From assembly GCA_023665205.1 (NCBI GenBank), contig JAMPEJ010000002.1:62001-126000 (forward strand): 64,000 nt of DNA, written 5' to 3'. The DNA comes from Corallococcus sp. GTDB taxonomy: Bacteria > Bacillota > Clostridia > Christensenellales > CAG-314. This document shows, piece after piece, positions 43,261-51,821 of this stretch. A program made the position numbers and the translations under genes. The notes under the pieces are model-generated. The model saw only the letters and a program-made list of their open reading frames with translations. It did no database searches and had not been told where the DNA came from. How positions within the stretch are numbered: position 1 is the stretch's first letter; each line of letters begins with the position of its first letter.

Positions 43261-44079
43261 CTACAACAAGTCTAAAACACGGGAAAACTCTACTCCGAAA
43301 CGACTGTCCCCGCACTCGGTCAAACTTGCCGCCTTGCACACGAAATTGGCGGCGATCTGCGTTGCGGCGACTACGTCCGCTCCGCAAAGTATTTCCCCTA
43401 AAAGCACGGAACTGAAAGCATCGCCCGTACCGGAAAAGTTGACGAGTATGCGCTCGTTTGTAACGAATTGAACTTTTTTGCCGCGTTGCAACACCACGTT
43501 ACCCAAAAGGTTGCCGCATTGGACTCCCGTTATTACTGCGCTTTGCACGTCTAATACGTCGCAAAAATCTTGAAACACTTTACCGCAACGCGCTAAAAAC
43601 GCAGGTTCGTTTTTGTAAGAAATCAATTCGTTATAGTCTATATCCGCGAGTAAGCAAGCCTCAGTAAGATTGGGAGAGATACAGAAAGCGCCTTTGACAA
43701 GCGATTTCATAGCAGCAACGTAACAAGCGTCGAACACCGGATAAAGAACGCCGTTATCGCCCATTACGGGATCTACAAATTTTAGCGTATCGGACGATAA
43801 TTTTGCCGTTTGTTTTTCGATTTCCGTAAGTAAAACCGTATCTGCACAAAAGCCTACGTACACCGCGTCGGGAACGCGCTGCGACGTAACGTCGGCAACG
43901 CTTGCAGACAAACTTGCATTTTTTTGACAAGTAAAAGTTTTGAATCCGGTTTGTCTGGAATACGTCGCCGTAACCACCGGCATACAGTAGTGTCCCAATT
44001 TGGAAAAGATGGACAAATTGGCGACCAAAGAGCAATTGCCCAATCCGGATATATCGTTGAAAATAAGTACGTTTTTCAT
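43261..44079 (-). CDS. pyridoxal/pyridoxamine kinase-like PfkB-family kinase
   Basis: A 272-residue ribokinase-family enzyme closest to PdxY/PdxK: IFNDISGLGNCSL at the N terminus, FVDPVMGDNGVLYP in the centre, and the anion-hole motif SGTGDAFSSVL with its catalytic Asp near the C terminus. It would phosphorylate pyridoxal or a related vitamer. It is the last gene of the apbE-HepS_I-kinase minus-strand run; the ribosome binding site is weak. The link of vitamin B6 salvage to the flavin genes is positional only. Confidence 0.88.
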   Translation of the reverse strand: MKNVLIFNDISGLGNCSLVANLSIFSKLGHYCMPVVTATYSRQTGFKTFTCQKNASLSASVADVTSQRVPDAVYVGFCADTVLLTEIEKQTAKLSSDTLKFVDPVMGDNGVLYPVFDACYVAAMKSLVKGAFCISPNLTEACLLADIDYNELISYKNEPAFLARCGKVFQDFCDVLDVQSAVITGVQCGNLLGNVVLQRGKKVQFVTNERILVNFSGTGDAFSSVLLGEILCGADVVAATQIAANFVCKAASLTECGDSRFGVEFSRVLDLL

Positions 44080-44175
44080 TGCCGAGTTTCAATTTCCGTC
44101 CGTTTGAAATTATTCTTTCTTTACAACACGTTTGCACCGCGCAAAATAGGAGACGCGCGGGATATTTTTGAGCGG

Positions 44176-44907
44176 TTATTCTTCTTCCTGCCCGTCGGGA
44201 GCCGTATTTTCCATTGTGACGGACGTTTCTTCCGTACCGTTCGTTTGCACGGCAGAAACGTTTTCGTCCCGCAAAACGTCCGTTTCGCCGCCATTGCCCG
44301 TTGTTTCCGTATTATTTTCCGCAGACGATTCGGTTGCCGAAACAGGAGCGAGATCCTGCGCGGATACGCCCAGTACCGACGCAAAAATTCTGACGGGAAC
44401 GCCGCGCAAAATAAGCCAAACGGCAAATCCGACGATAAGCCCTGCGACTATGCCCAAAAGCCCCAGCCAAGGCATGTAGGAAAACATCTGCGGCGTGTTG
44501 GAAACAAGGCAAAACACCACGTTCTGCGTAAGGTTGTGCATTACCGCAGACACTACGGATATTGCAACTATACTTACGTGAGGATAGACGAATTGTACCA
44601 AAAACGCCGATACTACTACGCTTACCACGCCTGCCGACATACTGTACAAAAGCGTGGAAATATTGCCCATAAAGACGCTGCCGAGAGTCGTCCGTATTAT
44701 CACCAAAATCAGAGCGTCAACGGGACCCAACGTAAAAAGAGCAAGCATGGAAAATATGTTGGAAAGCCCCATTTTTGCACCCGGCAAAAATAACGGGGGA
44801 AACAGACTTTCCACCATAAACATAATAAGTCCCATTGCTGTCAGCACCGACAAATACGCCAGGCGACGGGCGGAGAAATATTGAGTTTTGACTCTTATTT
44901 GCGACAT
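44176..44907 (-). CDS. Gx/HepS_I-type membrane protein
   Basis: A 243-residue protein of the family annotated as heptaprenyl diphosphate synthase component I / Gx transporter (PF07456). It has about five or six transmembrane helices, PGAKMGLSNIFSMLALF and RTTLGSVFMGN, both rich in conserved Gly. Family members in Bacillota commonly lie next to NusG_II and FMN-binding genes, as here. The last 60 residues are a Thr/Glu/Asn-rich tail of low complexity. It starts 10 bp after the ApbE-NusG_II fusion, so co-transcription is near certain. A role in quinone or flavin-linked membrane redox chemistry is suspected, not shown. Confidence 0.85.
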   Translation of the reverse strand: MSQIRVKTQYFSARRLAYLSVLTAMGLIMFMVESLFPPLFLPGAKMGLSNIFSMLALFTLGPVDALILVIIRTTLGSVFMGNISTLLYSMSAGVVSVVVSAFLVQFVYPHVSIVAISVVSAVMHNLTQNVVFCLVSNTPQMFSYMPWLGLLGIVAGLIVGFAVWLILRGVPVRIFASVLGVSAQDLAPVSATESSAENNTETTGNGGETDVLRDENVSAVQTNGTEETSVTMENTAPDGQEEE

Positions 44908-44917
44908 ACCGTTTCTG

Positions 44918-46954
44918 TTATCTGCTTGTAGTTACTTTTAGATTATTAGGACTGCACACTATCGTTCCGCCGCTCAGCGTCACTTCGCCGAAAGTATGCA
45001 TACAGTCTTGGCGGCGGCCGCACTTGCTGTCCAACATCTTGACGGAGGGCGTTGTTCCGCGCGTTACGCCTATAACGTTGAAATGCTTTTCGCCGTCGAT
45101 TTCGCGGCTGAAAGTAACTTTGATTCCGTCCGCGACGCTTTCCACTTCGATAGTCCAACCGTTGATACTGTTATTGTTGATTTGGTACTCGTTGCGCACC
45201 GCATTGTACAAAAACAGCTGCTCTCCGTTTATACCGTCCGTTACCGCTACCGTTTGCCAATTTTCGCTTTCTCCTCCTGCAAAAAACACCGCGAACAGCA
45301 CAGCCACAAGCAACGCAACCACAAGGTACGCACCCACGTCGGCAGGCTTAAACGGTTTGTCGCGTCGCGCCGACTTGACGTTTTGCAGCGACTTTTTGTG
45401 TCCGCGCACAAAATGATAAACAACGATAGCAACGACTGCCGCACCGAACAAACTTGCAAGCACTATTACGATCACCGTGTTCGGATTGGCCGTTGCGCCG
45501 AACTTTGCATTGCCGTCGTACACAAAAATTCCGTCTTGTTCTTTAAGTACCCAGTTGAAGTCGTCAAAGCCGTAACCCTTGTATGAAATATCGTCCTTAT
45601 CGACGTTTGACAAAATCTGCTTGTTGGCGCCGGTATCTAGCGGTTCGTAAACGGCAACCACTTGAATATTGTGTTCCTTCAAGTAGCCGTTTATAAATTC
45701 CACAGCCTTATCCCGTCCCATTACGGTAAGCGCCGTAGTAAGACAGTCGCCTCGTCCTGCCCACAGTCCCTCGCTTTCCGGCACGACAACCATTACCGAT
45801 TTTAGACCGGTTTGCGCAGGCTCGCCCCTTACGCCGTCGATAATATGAGCGTACTCTACGCCGTTCGTTACGTATCTGCGCACGTATTGACCGCTTGTAG
45901 AAACGGAGCATTTACCTACTTCAAATCCCAAAAGAGGTGCGTATTGGCCGAACGGATTTTCCGTATACAATACGGAATTGCCGCCGTCGTATTCCCAACC
46001 GAATACGGTACTGCTGCCGCCGGCAGTTACGTAATAACGTTCAAGCCCAATTTCCGACAACATTTCTTTGATACCGTCGACGGCATAACCCTTTGCAATG
46101 CCGCCAAGATCCAACCACTGCTGATACGTTACGCCGTCCACTGTAACGGGCATAACGTTTTTGGTTACGGAATAGGTTGCGTTGTCGCCGTCGCCCGTTT
46201 TGTTTAGCACCACTTTATCCGGAGCGAAAGTCGTAAATTCCGGTTCGGAAAAAGCATCCTTATATTTCTTATCGGGCAACGGATAACCGTTTTCGTCAAA
46301 ACGTCTGTCGTAAGGCAATCCGTAGTTGCCGTATGTGTAAAGTCGTGAAGAAAATCCCCACAAGTCTACAAGACGGTACACGGCAGGATTAAACTTGCCG
46401 TCGGTTACAAGATACATCTCCTGCGCGATTTGCAGCATTTCGTAGGTTTGTTTCGATACGTCTATCGTGTCGCCGAAAGACGCTTGGTTATATTTATTTA
46501 TATCCGACTGATAATACTCGGTGGTACCCAACGGGTAATACTGCTTTGTTACGCCGTCGTAAGTAGTGTTGGCACAGTTATCCACCAACGTTAAGTAGTC
46601 GTGTACGTGGTTGAACAACAAAACAAGTTTATCGCGCGTGGCGACATGTTCCGGTTCAAGGTTGGCGCTGTCTTCGCCTATCCAAAACGACAGATCCATC
46701 TCGGGAGAAGAATAGATTTCCACGCGGACGTCGATTCCGCTCCGTCCAAAATATTTTTTAGCAAAAATTACCGTTTCCGGCTCGCCGTCTCCGTCGTTAT
46801 CTTTGGATAGCAGCATATAGTTTTTGTGCGCGGGCTGATAGTAATCGTTGCGCGGAGAATCCGCCGCTGCAGACATTGGAGCAACGACGCAAACAACTAA
46901 CGCTATAAGTAATGCAAAAAGAATATACTTTTTTACCACAGGCACACCGCACAT
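44918..46954 (-). CDS. apbE: FAD:protein FMN transferase (ApbE) fused to a NusG_II domain
   Basis: A 678-residue exported protein. A signal or anchor helix (7-30) is followed by an ApbE domain (about 90-465) with DLGGIAKGYAVDGI, the AGG...G loop, HIIDGVRGEPAQ and DCLTTALTVMG; it attaches FMN to a Thr of target flavoproteins outside the membrane. Two further transmembrane segments (about 495-520 and 552-575) precede a C-terminal NusG domain II with GRRQDCMHTFGEV and IVCSPNNL. ApbE and NusG_II are usually separate genes, so this is a fusion. The likely target is the FMN-binding lipoprotein encoded upstream. The start has no ribosome binding site and a very short leader. Confidence 0.92.
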   Translation of the reverse strand: MCGVPVVKKYILFALLIALVVCVVAPMSAAADSPRNDYYQPAHKNYMLLSKDNDGDGEPETVIFAKKYFGRSGIDVRVEIYSSPEMDLSFWIGEDSANLEPEHVATRDKLVLLFNHVHDYLTLVDNCANTTYDGVTKQYYPLGTTEYYQSDINKYNQASFGDTIDVSKQTYEMLQIAQEMYLVTDGKFNPAVYRLVDLWGFSSRLYTYGNYGLPYDRRFDENGYPLPDKKYKDAFSEPEFTTFAPDKVVLNKTGDGDNATYSVTKNVMPVTVDGVTYQQWLDLGGIAKGYAVDGIKEMLSEIGLERYYVTAGGSSTVFGWEYDGGNSVLYTENPFGQYAPLLGFEVGKCSVSTSGQYVRRYVTNGVEYAHIIDGVRGEPAQTGLKSVMVVVPESEGLWAGRGDCLTTALTVMGRDKAVEFINGYLKEHNIQVVAVYEPLDTGANKQILSNVDKDDISYKGYGFDDFNWVLKEQDGIFVYDGNAKFGATANPNTVIVIVLASLFGAAVVAIVVYHFVRGHKKSLQNVKSARRDKPFKPADVGAYLVVALLVAVLFAVFFAGGESENWQTVAVTDGINGEQLFLYNAVRNEYQINNNSINGWTIEVESVADGIKVTFSREIDGEKHFNVIGVTRGTTPSVKMLDSKCGRRQDCMHTFGEVTLSGGTIVCSPNNLKVTTSR

Positions 46955-46971
46955 TTATTTTATAGAATAAA

Positions 46972-47000
46972 ATTTTACCATTTTTACTGCGATTTGGCAA
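46972..47000 (-). promoter_or_regulatory. promoter of the apbE operon
   Basis: On the minus strand TTGCCA, 17 bp, TAAAAT. The predicted leader is about 10 bases and lacks a Shine-Dalgarno site. Confidence 0.55.
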
Positions 47001-47037
47001 GAAAATACACGGCGAGACTAGTCTTTCCAAAATAGCA

Positions 47038-47074
47038 ACAAAAAAGGATGCGCAACATATGCGTATCCTTTTTA
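47038..47074. terminator. terminator between the flavoprotein gene and apbE
   Basis: AAAAAGGATGCGCA pairs with TGCGTATCCTTTTT over 14 bp (one G-T). It closes the FMN-binding lipoprotein transcript, so apbE needs its own promoter. Confidence 0.85.
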
Positions 47075-47095
47075 ATCTAATTTTACAAAGATTGC

Positions 47096-47698
47096 TTATT
47101 TCGCTTCGATTTTGGAAAGAGCGTCTTTAACGGCAACAATAACGCGAGCGGAAGATTGAGTAGCGCCAGTCATTTTGAGACCGTCGTCGGCTACCGCTTG
47201 ACCGTTACTGCTAGCAAATGCAGCGTAACGATTGACCTCGGCAACCGTCTTTCCTACAAAGATTTCTTCAAACCATGCTTCATATCCGGCTTCGGTCATA
47301 GTGAAACCGATATCGCCGCCGTGAGGTGCTTGATAGGTGTCTTCCAATTGTTTGGCTTCTTCGGGATATGCCGCTTTGAAAGCTGCAAATTCTTTTTCAC
47401 CCATCCATTGAGGAGAAGTTCTGTGAGTACCTTCTGCCCATTCGACTTTCGCATCATTGTACATTATTTCATTGTTCTTTGCCCAAGCTGCGGCTTCTTC
47501 GTCGGTGTAAAGTTTAACGGCAACGATCGTGTCGCCTTTTACGGTGACGTCTACAACGCAACCGTATCCGCCGTTACCGTAAGGGCTGGGATAGTAGCAA
47601 TAACCCGTGTAGGTTTCGCCGCCGCTGCAAGCGGCAAGCACGGAAACTGCGCCGACCAACATTAAAACTGCGAGTGCAATTACCAAAATCTTTTTCAT
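47096..47698 (-). CDS. FMN-binding extracellular lipoprotein (PplA-like)
   Basis: A 200-residue lipoprotein with a signal peptide and lipobox VLAAC. The mature part is an FMN-binding domain; the modified Thr is expected in KMTGATQSS near the C terminus, a match to the S/T-GAT-[ST] flavinylation consensus. Such proteins accept FMN from ApbE/FmnB and pass electrons outside the membrane, as in PplA-type extracellular electron transfer. AAGGAG precedes the ATG. Only one FMN domain is present (Listeria PplA has two). Electron donors such as Ndh2 are not in the window. Confidence 0.85.
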   Translation of the reverse strand: MKKILVIALAVLMLVGAVSVLAACSGGETYTGYCYYPSPYGNGGYGCVVDVTVKGDTIVAVKLYTDEEAAAWAKNNEIMYNDAKVEWAEGTHRTSPQWMGEKEFAAFKAAYPEEAKQLEDTYQAPHGGDIGFTMTEAGYEAWFEEIFVGKTVAEVNRYAAFASSNGQAVADDGLKMTGATQSSARVIVAVKDALSKIEAK

Positions 47699-47763
47699 TG
47701 TTTACTCCTTATACAATTTGTTTTGTTTTTTTGTTAAAGGCAGTTTGTGCCCAATACGTATTG

Positions 47764-47792
47764 ATTATAGCACAAACTTGCAAATAATCAAA
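47764..47792 (-). promoter_or_regulatory. promoter of the FMN-binding lipoprotein gene
   Basis: On the minus strand TTTGAT, 17 bp, TATAAT, about 65 bp before the ATG. Confidence 0.55.
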
Positions 47793-47939
47793 CTTTTTGC
47801 AAGGGTATAGCGATATTTTTTTATTTATTTTGTTATAAGTTTTTTTTATGCAAAAACAAAACTACTCTTTAAGCCCTATTATGGTTACGCCGGCCAAATT
47901 TACAAAATCTTAACTAGCGTTATGGCATACGCCTAGGTA

Positions 47940-49376
47940 CTAGTATGCCCTTGCCACCAATGCCACGACGAGATTTTTGCCTTTTTTGCCGCAGCAGGTG
48001 CAAACGTCTTGGAAAACAGGCTCGTCGAGCATTACTCGCACCGTTGCTTGATACTTTTCTTTGAACAACGCTTCGCATGCCGGGTCTTGATCCCACACTA
48101 CTTTGGCAAAACATTTGTCGTCCAATACTTTCCCCAGTTCTTCCATATTGTGCGCCAACTTTACGTGGCTGTCGCGGAAAGCAAGCGACTTGCGATACAT
48201 ATTGGATTGAATTTCGTCAAGCAGTTTACAAACGGCTTTGTCTATACCGTCAAGCGCCAAAGTAAACTTGTCGCAAGTGTCTCTCCTTGCAACCGTAGCG
48301 ACGCCGTTTTCTATATCGCGCGGACCGACCTCGATACGTACCGGCACGCCCTTCATTTCCCACTCGTTAAACTTCCAGCCCGGCGATTGGTCTCTATCGT
48401 CCAACTGCGTGCGGATACCTGCCGACTTCAACAATTCGGCAATTTGCATCGCTTTTTCCGTAACGCCTTCCTTATGCGCGGCAACGGGTATGACCACCGC
48501 CTGCACGGGCGCAACCTTTGGAGGCAACACCAATCCGCGTTGATCGCCGTGAGCCATGATAAGCCCGCCGATAAGACGGGTAGAAACTCCCCAACTGGAT
48601 TGCCAAACGTATTTTTCAGTATTGTCCTTATCCAAAAACTTGATACCGTAAGCCTTGCTGAACTTTTGACCGAAGTGATGCGTAGTGCCCGCTTGCAGAC
48701 TTTTGCCGTCCAACATCATGGCTTCCATACCGTAGGTAGCCTCTGCTCCGGCAAACTTTTCCTTTTCGCTCTTTTGTCCGACAAAAGTAGGCATAGCCAA
48801 TACGTCGCGCGCAAAATCGTGGTAAAGTTCAAGCATATCCAGCGTTTCTTTGACGCTTTCTTCGCGCGTAGCGTGGATCGTATGTCCTTCTTGCCACAAA
48901 AACTCGCTTGTTCTCAAAAAAGGACGCGTCGTTTTTTCCCACCGCACCACGTTCGCCCATTGGTTAAGTTTCAAAGGCAAATCGCGGTAACTGTTTATCC
49001 ACTTGGAATACATACTGCAAATTATCGTTTCGCTGGTAGGACGGATAACTATGGGCTCCGCCAGTTTTTCTCCGCCGGCGACGTTGACGATTGCAACCTC
49101 GGGAGCAAACCCCTCTACGTGTTCCGCCTCCTTGTTCAAAAGGCTTTGCGGAATAAGCATGGGAAAATAGGCGTTTTGGTGTCCGGTAGCTTTGAAACGG
49201 GCGTCCAACTCGCGCTGAATATTTTCCCAAATAGCGTAGCCGTAGGGACGAATGACCATCGTGCCTTTGACCGGACCGTAGTCTACAAGTTGGGTTTTAA
49301 GCACCACGTCGGTGTACCATTGAGGGAAATCGACGCTCATATCGGCAATTTCTTTTACAAACTGTTTATCTGCCAT
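47940..49376 (-). CDS. proS: prolyl-tRNA synthetase, type 3 (archaeal/eukaryotic form)
   Basis: A 478-residue class II synthetase that charges tRNA-Pro. Motif 2 is VVRWEKTTRPFLRTSEFLWQ and motif 3 GGLIMAHGDQRGL; an anticodon-binding domain (about 285-380) and the C-terminal zinc-like domain with CTCCGKKGKN complete it. There is no editing insert, so this is the ProS3 class, also found in several Clostridia. The site AAAGGAG precedes the ATG. A sigma-A promoter and a leader of about 95 bases with several hairpins lie upstream. Confidence 0.96.
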   Translation of the reverse strand: MADKQFVKEIADMSVDFPQWYTDVVLKTQLVDYGPVKGTMVIRPYGYAIWENIQRELDARFKATGHQNAYFPMLIPQSLLNKEAEHVEGFAPEVAIVNVAGGEKLAEPIVIRPTSETIICSMYSKWINSYRDLPLKLNQWANVVRWEKTTRPFLRTSEFLWQEGHTIHATREESVKETLDMLELYHDFARDVLAMPTFVGQKSEKEKFAGAEATYGMEAMMLDGKSLQAGTTHHFGQKFSKAYGIKFLDKDNTEKYVWQSSWGVSTRLIGGLIMAHGDQRGLVLPPKVAPVQAVVIPVAAHKEGVTEKAMQIAELLKSAGIRTQLDDRDQSPGWKFNEWEMKGVPVRIEVGPRDIENGVATVARRDTCDKFTLALDGIDKAVCKLLDEIQSNMYRKSLAFRDSHVKLAHNMEELGKVLDDKCFAKVVWDQDPACEALFKEKYQATVRVMLDEPVFQDVCTCCGKKGKNLVVALVARAY

Positions 49377-49509
49377 AAAGTTGCTCCTTTTTTTGCAATA
49401 CTGATAGAAATCAGCGGCGAAATTACTGATTTTGCCGCAAAACGTACATAACCGCGGCCTTTAAGCAAGACTGCGGTTACAGTATAGAGCAATACTTTAT
49501 TTTTGTCAA
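49377..49509 (-). promoter_or_regulatory. promoter and structured leader of proS
   Basis: On the minus strand TTGACA, 17 bp, TATACT (49481-49509). The leader of about 95 bases can form AACCGCAG...GCGGTT and GCGGCAAAA...TTTCGCCGC hairpins. It lacks a recognisable T-box sequence (no TGGN-type antiterminator seen) and has no U-tract terminator. Confidence 0.5.
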
Positions 49510-49545
49510 TTTTGCAAACAAATTTTTGTCGCAAAGGCTACTGCG

Positions 49546-50235
49546 TTATTCCCCGTCGCACTTACAGCCTTCGCCTTCAACCTCCGTGTCGTCACATTGC
49601 AAAGGTACGCCTTCGGGTTTTTTGTCGGTTTGCGAAGCGAAATTCGCAGTTTGCGGAAACATACGCAATTTTGTTTTGGCGTTAAGCGCAGTAAGCGGAA
49701 CGAAGGCGACGGCAAAAATAAGCATATTGGATACCACGTGCGTTACAAAAAACGAGACTCCCGCAAGATACAATGCGGCAAAACGACGGCCGAACTCAGA
49801 AAAATCCAAGAAAAATCCTTTGCCGCCGACGTAACCGATCGTAGTATCCACCGCAGTCGTCAGCACGCCGAAAAGCACCGTCAGCACCGTAGCAAACAAC
49901 GCGGCAAACACCGCCTTGAAACGCACGCCGCCAATGCGCCAAAAGGAAAACGCCCAAAACACTACCGCAACGACGTTCCAATGTACGACGTAAGATATGA
50001 CCCAAGTATTAAACCCCCACACGGTGACGTCCACGGCAATAAACGCAAACACCGCCGGCACAGCCACCGCAAGTCCCCAAGTGTACGCGCAAACGGCGGT
50101 AAATAGCGTAACTACTTCCACGTTGGGAAGTGCGGCAAGTGCTTCTTTGCCGCCGACAAGCAGCGCGGCAAACATAGCGGTGACGCACACGCGCAAAGTT
50201 ACGTTTTTTGTTATGTTTTTGTTCTTAGGTTTCAT
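49546..50235 (-). CDS. ECF transporter S component, probably for cobalamin
   Basis: A 229-residue membrane protein with about six helices. The N-terminal VTAMFAALLVGGKEALAALPN fits the substrate-binding S component of energy-coupling factor transporters (helix 1 AxxxA-type interface with the T component). It follows a DUF4430 lipoprotein gene by 27 bp, and both lie under a cobalamin riboswitch, so B12 or a corrinoid is the likely cargo. The last 35 residues are charged and Cys-containing (CDD, CKCDGE), unusual for the family. No clear ribosome binding site. A and T components must be encoded elsewhere. Confidence 0.8.
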   Translation of the reverse strand: MKPKNKNITKNVTLRVCVTAMFAALLVGGKEALAALPNVEVVTLFTAVCAYTWGLAVAVPAVFAFIAVDVTVWGFNTWVISYVVHWNVVAVVFWAFSFWRIGGVRFKAVFAALFATVLTVLFGVLTTAVDTTIGYVGGKGFFLDFSEFGRRFAALYLAGVSFFVTHVVSNMLIFAVAFVPLTALNAKTKLRMFPQTANFASQTDKKPEGVPLQCDDTEVEGEGCKCDGE

Positions 50236-50262
50236 TTTGACAAATAATCTGATTTAAGAAGC

Positions 50263-50766
50263 CTATGCTCCGTAAGTGATCAAAGTGATATAAATTACGC
50301 AGCCGTATTCCAAGTGCATTTCCGCACAACCGAAGTTGCTGGTTTTTACGGTAACGCCGTCGCAATCGTATTCCTGAACGTAAGCGTCCTGCGCAAAGTC
50401 CTGCGCTACCGACGTATATAGAAATACGTATTCGCCTTTGCTTTGATCGTTGGCAAGTTTGTCAAATTTGTTTATCCAGCCGTCGGTTTGATCGAAGGTC
50501 ACGTCGAAGTTAGTCTCGATATAATTCAAGACGTCCAACAAGGTGCTTTTTTCCGACAGGTCTCCCGTCAGCGGAACGATGAAATAGTTGTATTCCTTGT
50601 CGCCCACCTTTTCCACTACGACCATTTCTTTTTCGGATAAATCGGGCAATTGGAGGTTTTCCAAAGTTATCTTTTGCGGTTTGTCCGTACAAGCGGCAAA
50701 CACGCTAAGCGAAACAACCAATGCGACAACCAGAATCCACGCCGACAGTCTTTTTGCGTTTTTCAT
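50263..50766 (-). CDS. DUF4430 lipoprotein, likely corrinoid-binding
   Basis: A 167-residue lipoprotein (signal peptide, lipobox VFAAC). The mature part matches DUF4430, the transcobalamin C-terminal-like domain found in many Gram-positive surface proteins linked to B12 uptake. The ATG at 50766 has AAAAGGAG upstream; the frame stays open to 50880 but that segment is in the riboswitch terminator. First gene after the cobalamin riboswitch and co-transcribed with the ECF S component. Confidence 0.85.
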   Translation of the reverse strand: MKNAKRLSAWILVVALVVSLSVFAACTDKPQKITLENLQLPDLSEKEMVVVEKVGDKEYNYFIVPLTGDLSEKSTLLDVLNYIETNFDVTFDQTDGWINKFDKLANDQSKGEYVFLYTSVAQDFAQDAYVQEYDCDGVTVKTSNFGCAEMHLEYGCVIYITLITYGA

Positions 50767-50842
50767 TTTTCTTCTCCTTTTGCGCGCGGCAAGCAAACGG
50801 ACGCACAATTTTGTATTTTCAACCGTACTTCGGCGCAAAGGA

Positions 50843-50897
50843 CAAAAAAATGCCGCCGTTTTTACAAAAAGGCGACACAAAACTTTACCGCGGCATT
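50843..50897 (-). terminator. expression-platform terminator of the cobalamin riboswitch
   Basis: On the minus strand ATGCCGC pairs with GCGGCAT across about 33 bases and is followed by TTTTTTTG. It lies between the aptamer and the DUF4430 start, as expected for cobalamin-induced termination. Confidence 0.7.
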
Positions 50898-50969
50898 ATT
50901 TGCGCGGCAAAAGTAAGCACGGCTCTTTGCATCGAAGATATGCTTGCAAGCCACTCCGGAATCGAGTGG

Positions 50970-51116
50970 CCACCCGCGGTCGGGCATTCGGACTTGCAAA
51001 ACAAAAAAGTTTTGCTTACCGTAGCGGGACTGTCAACGATTTTCACGTTGTTCCCCCATAAATGTGCGGCATGACTTTTTCAGGCAAAGTTTGCTGACCC
51101 GTACAACCCGCGGATA
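50970..51116 (-). ncRNA. cobalamin riboswitch
   Basis: On the minus strand a CCGCGG/CCGCGG P1 stem encloses the class signature. GGGGGAAC-AACGTGAAAATCGTTG-ACAGTCCCGC-TACGGTAAGC matches the GGGAA...GTGAAAATC...CCCGC..CtGTAA core, followed by AAGTCCGAATGCCCGACC in place of the usual AGTCAGGAnACCTGCC. A possible promoter (TTTGCG, 17 bp, TACAAT) lies upstream. It controls the DUF4430/ECF genes by a downstream terminator. Confidence 0.85.
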
Positions 51117-51186
51117 CTATTCGGTTGTAAAATCATTGTACCACAAAACGGCGCAGACGCAAAGCGTTTTTGAAACCGCAATAAGT

Positions 51187-51462
51187 TTATTTGCCGTAGC
51201 CGGCAATTTCCAACCCCAAAGTTACGCCGAACAAAAAGCCTTCCTTAAAATAAGCGTCACACTCCTGCACGCTCATTTCGCCCAGTGAGTCAGTAACTTT
51301 TTTGTAGACTTCCAACAGTTCGCCGTTGTCTTTCAGTCGCTCCTGCAAAAAATCGTCGCAGTCGCTCAAACTGTTTAATGCTTTTGCGTAAGGCGTGTTT
51401 TCGTCGAAAAACATATTTCCGCAAACACATTCCAAAATCGTTTCTATCGCGCTTTTCCTCAT
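51187..51462 (-). CDS. small DUF6809-like protein under XRE-type operators
   Basis: A 91-residue acidic helical protein ending in FLFGVTLGLEIAGYGK. Length and the end motif recall the DUF6809 group of small Clostridia proteins, whose function is unknown; this match is from memory and uncertain. AAGGGGTG precedes the ATG at 51462. Its promoter has one palindromic operator inside the spacer and a second just downstream, and it is divergent from two tandem xre genes, so it is probably a target of their repressors. Confidence 0.6.
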   Translation of the reverse strand: MRKSAIETILECVCGNMFFDENTPYAKALNSLSDCDDFLQERLKDNGELLEVYKKVTDSLGEMSVQECDAYFKEGFLFGVTLGLEIAGYGK

Positions 51463-51535
51463 ACTTTCACCCCTTTGCAATAGTTCAGTAATCATAAAAT
51501 AAACTTTAATACTAATATATCTCAGCAAATGTTTT

Positions 51536-51605
51536 CCACAAATGTGGCTAGCATCATTATACAGCCACGAATGTGGAAAGTCAATGGTTTTAGCCACAAT
51601 TGTGG
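51536..51605. promoter_or_regulatory. three evenly spaced palindromic operators
   Basis: CCACAAATGTGG (51536-51547), CCACGAATGTGG (51565-51576) and CCACAATTGTGG (51594-51605) start exactly 29 bp apart. The middle one sits in the spacer of the minus promoter, the first covers its start-site region, and the third abuts the -10 of the plus gene. This is the layout of a phage-like repressor switch for the flanking XRE proteins. Confidence 0.85.
51556..51584 (-). promoter_or_regulatory. promoter of the DUF6809-like gene
   Basis: On the minus strand TTGACT, 17-bp spacer, TATAAT. The spacer contains the central operator CCACATTCGTGG (its reverse reading). Confidence 0.8.
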
Positions 51606-51617
51606 TAATATATTTTT

Positions 51618-51821
51618 ATGGAAAAGTTCGGTGACAGATTAAAAGAATTAAGAACAGAAAAAGAATTATCCCTTATGGCGCTTGCTTTGGAAACAGGATT
51701 AAGCAGTAGCGCGCTTAGTTATTGGGAACTTGGCAAAAGAGTGCCTAATGCCGAAGCAATAATTACACTTGCAAAATATTTCGGAGTGTCCGCTGATTAC
51801 TTGTTGGGCTTGGAAAATTAG
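51618..51821 (+). CDS. XRE-family repressor, first of a tandem pair
   Basis: A 67-residue single-domain Cro/C1-type HTH protein (helices 2 and 3 around MALALETGLSSSALSYWELG; end YFGVSADYLLGLE). It binds DNA as a dimer; the triple palindromes directly upstream are its likely sites. There is no Shine-Dalgarno site, and the TAATAT -10-like element ends 6 bases before the ATG, so the message appears leaderless. The next gene is a close paralog starting 323 bp downstream, evidently a tandem duplication. Confidence 0.88.
   Translation: MEKFGDRLKELRTEKELSLMALALETGLSSSALSYWELGKRVPNAEAIITLAKYFGVSADYLLGLEN

Noticed and set aside
47924-47949. GGCATAC...GTATGCC hairpin at the proS stop as terminator
   Set aside because: No T tract follows on the minus strand, and the stem includes coding sequence.
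48009-49451. 480-codon plus-strand open frame opposite proS
   Set aside because: Antisense shadow of a strongly conserved synthetase gene.
49377-49480. T-box riboswitch before proS
   Set aside because: Hairpins are present, but the conserved T-box sequence and a terminator/antiterminator pair are missing.
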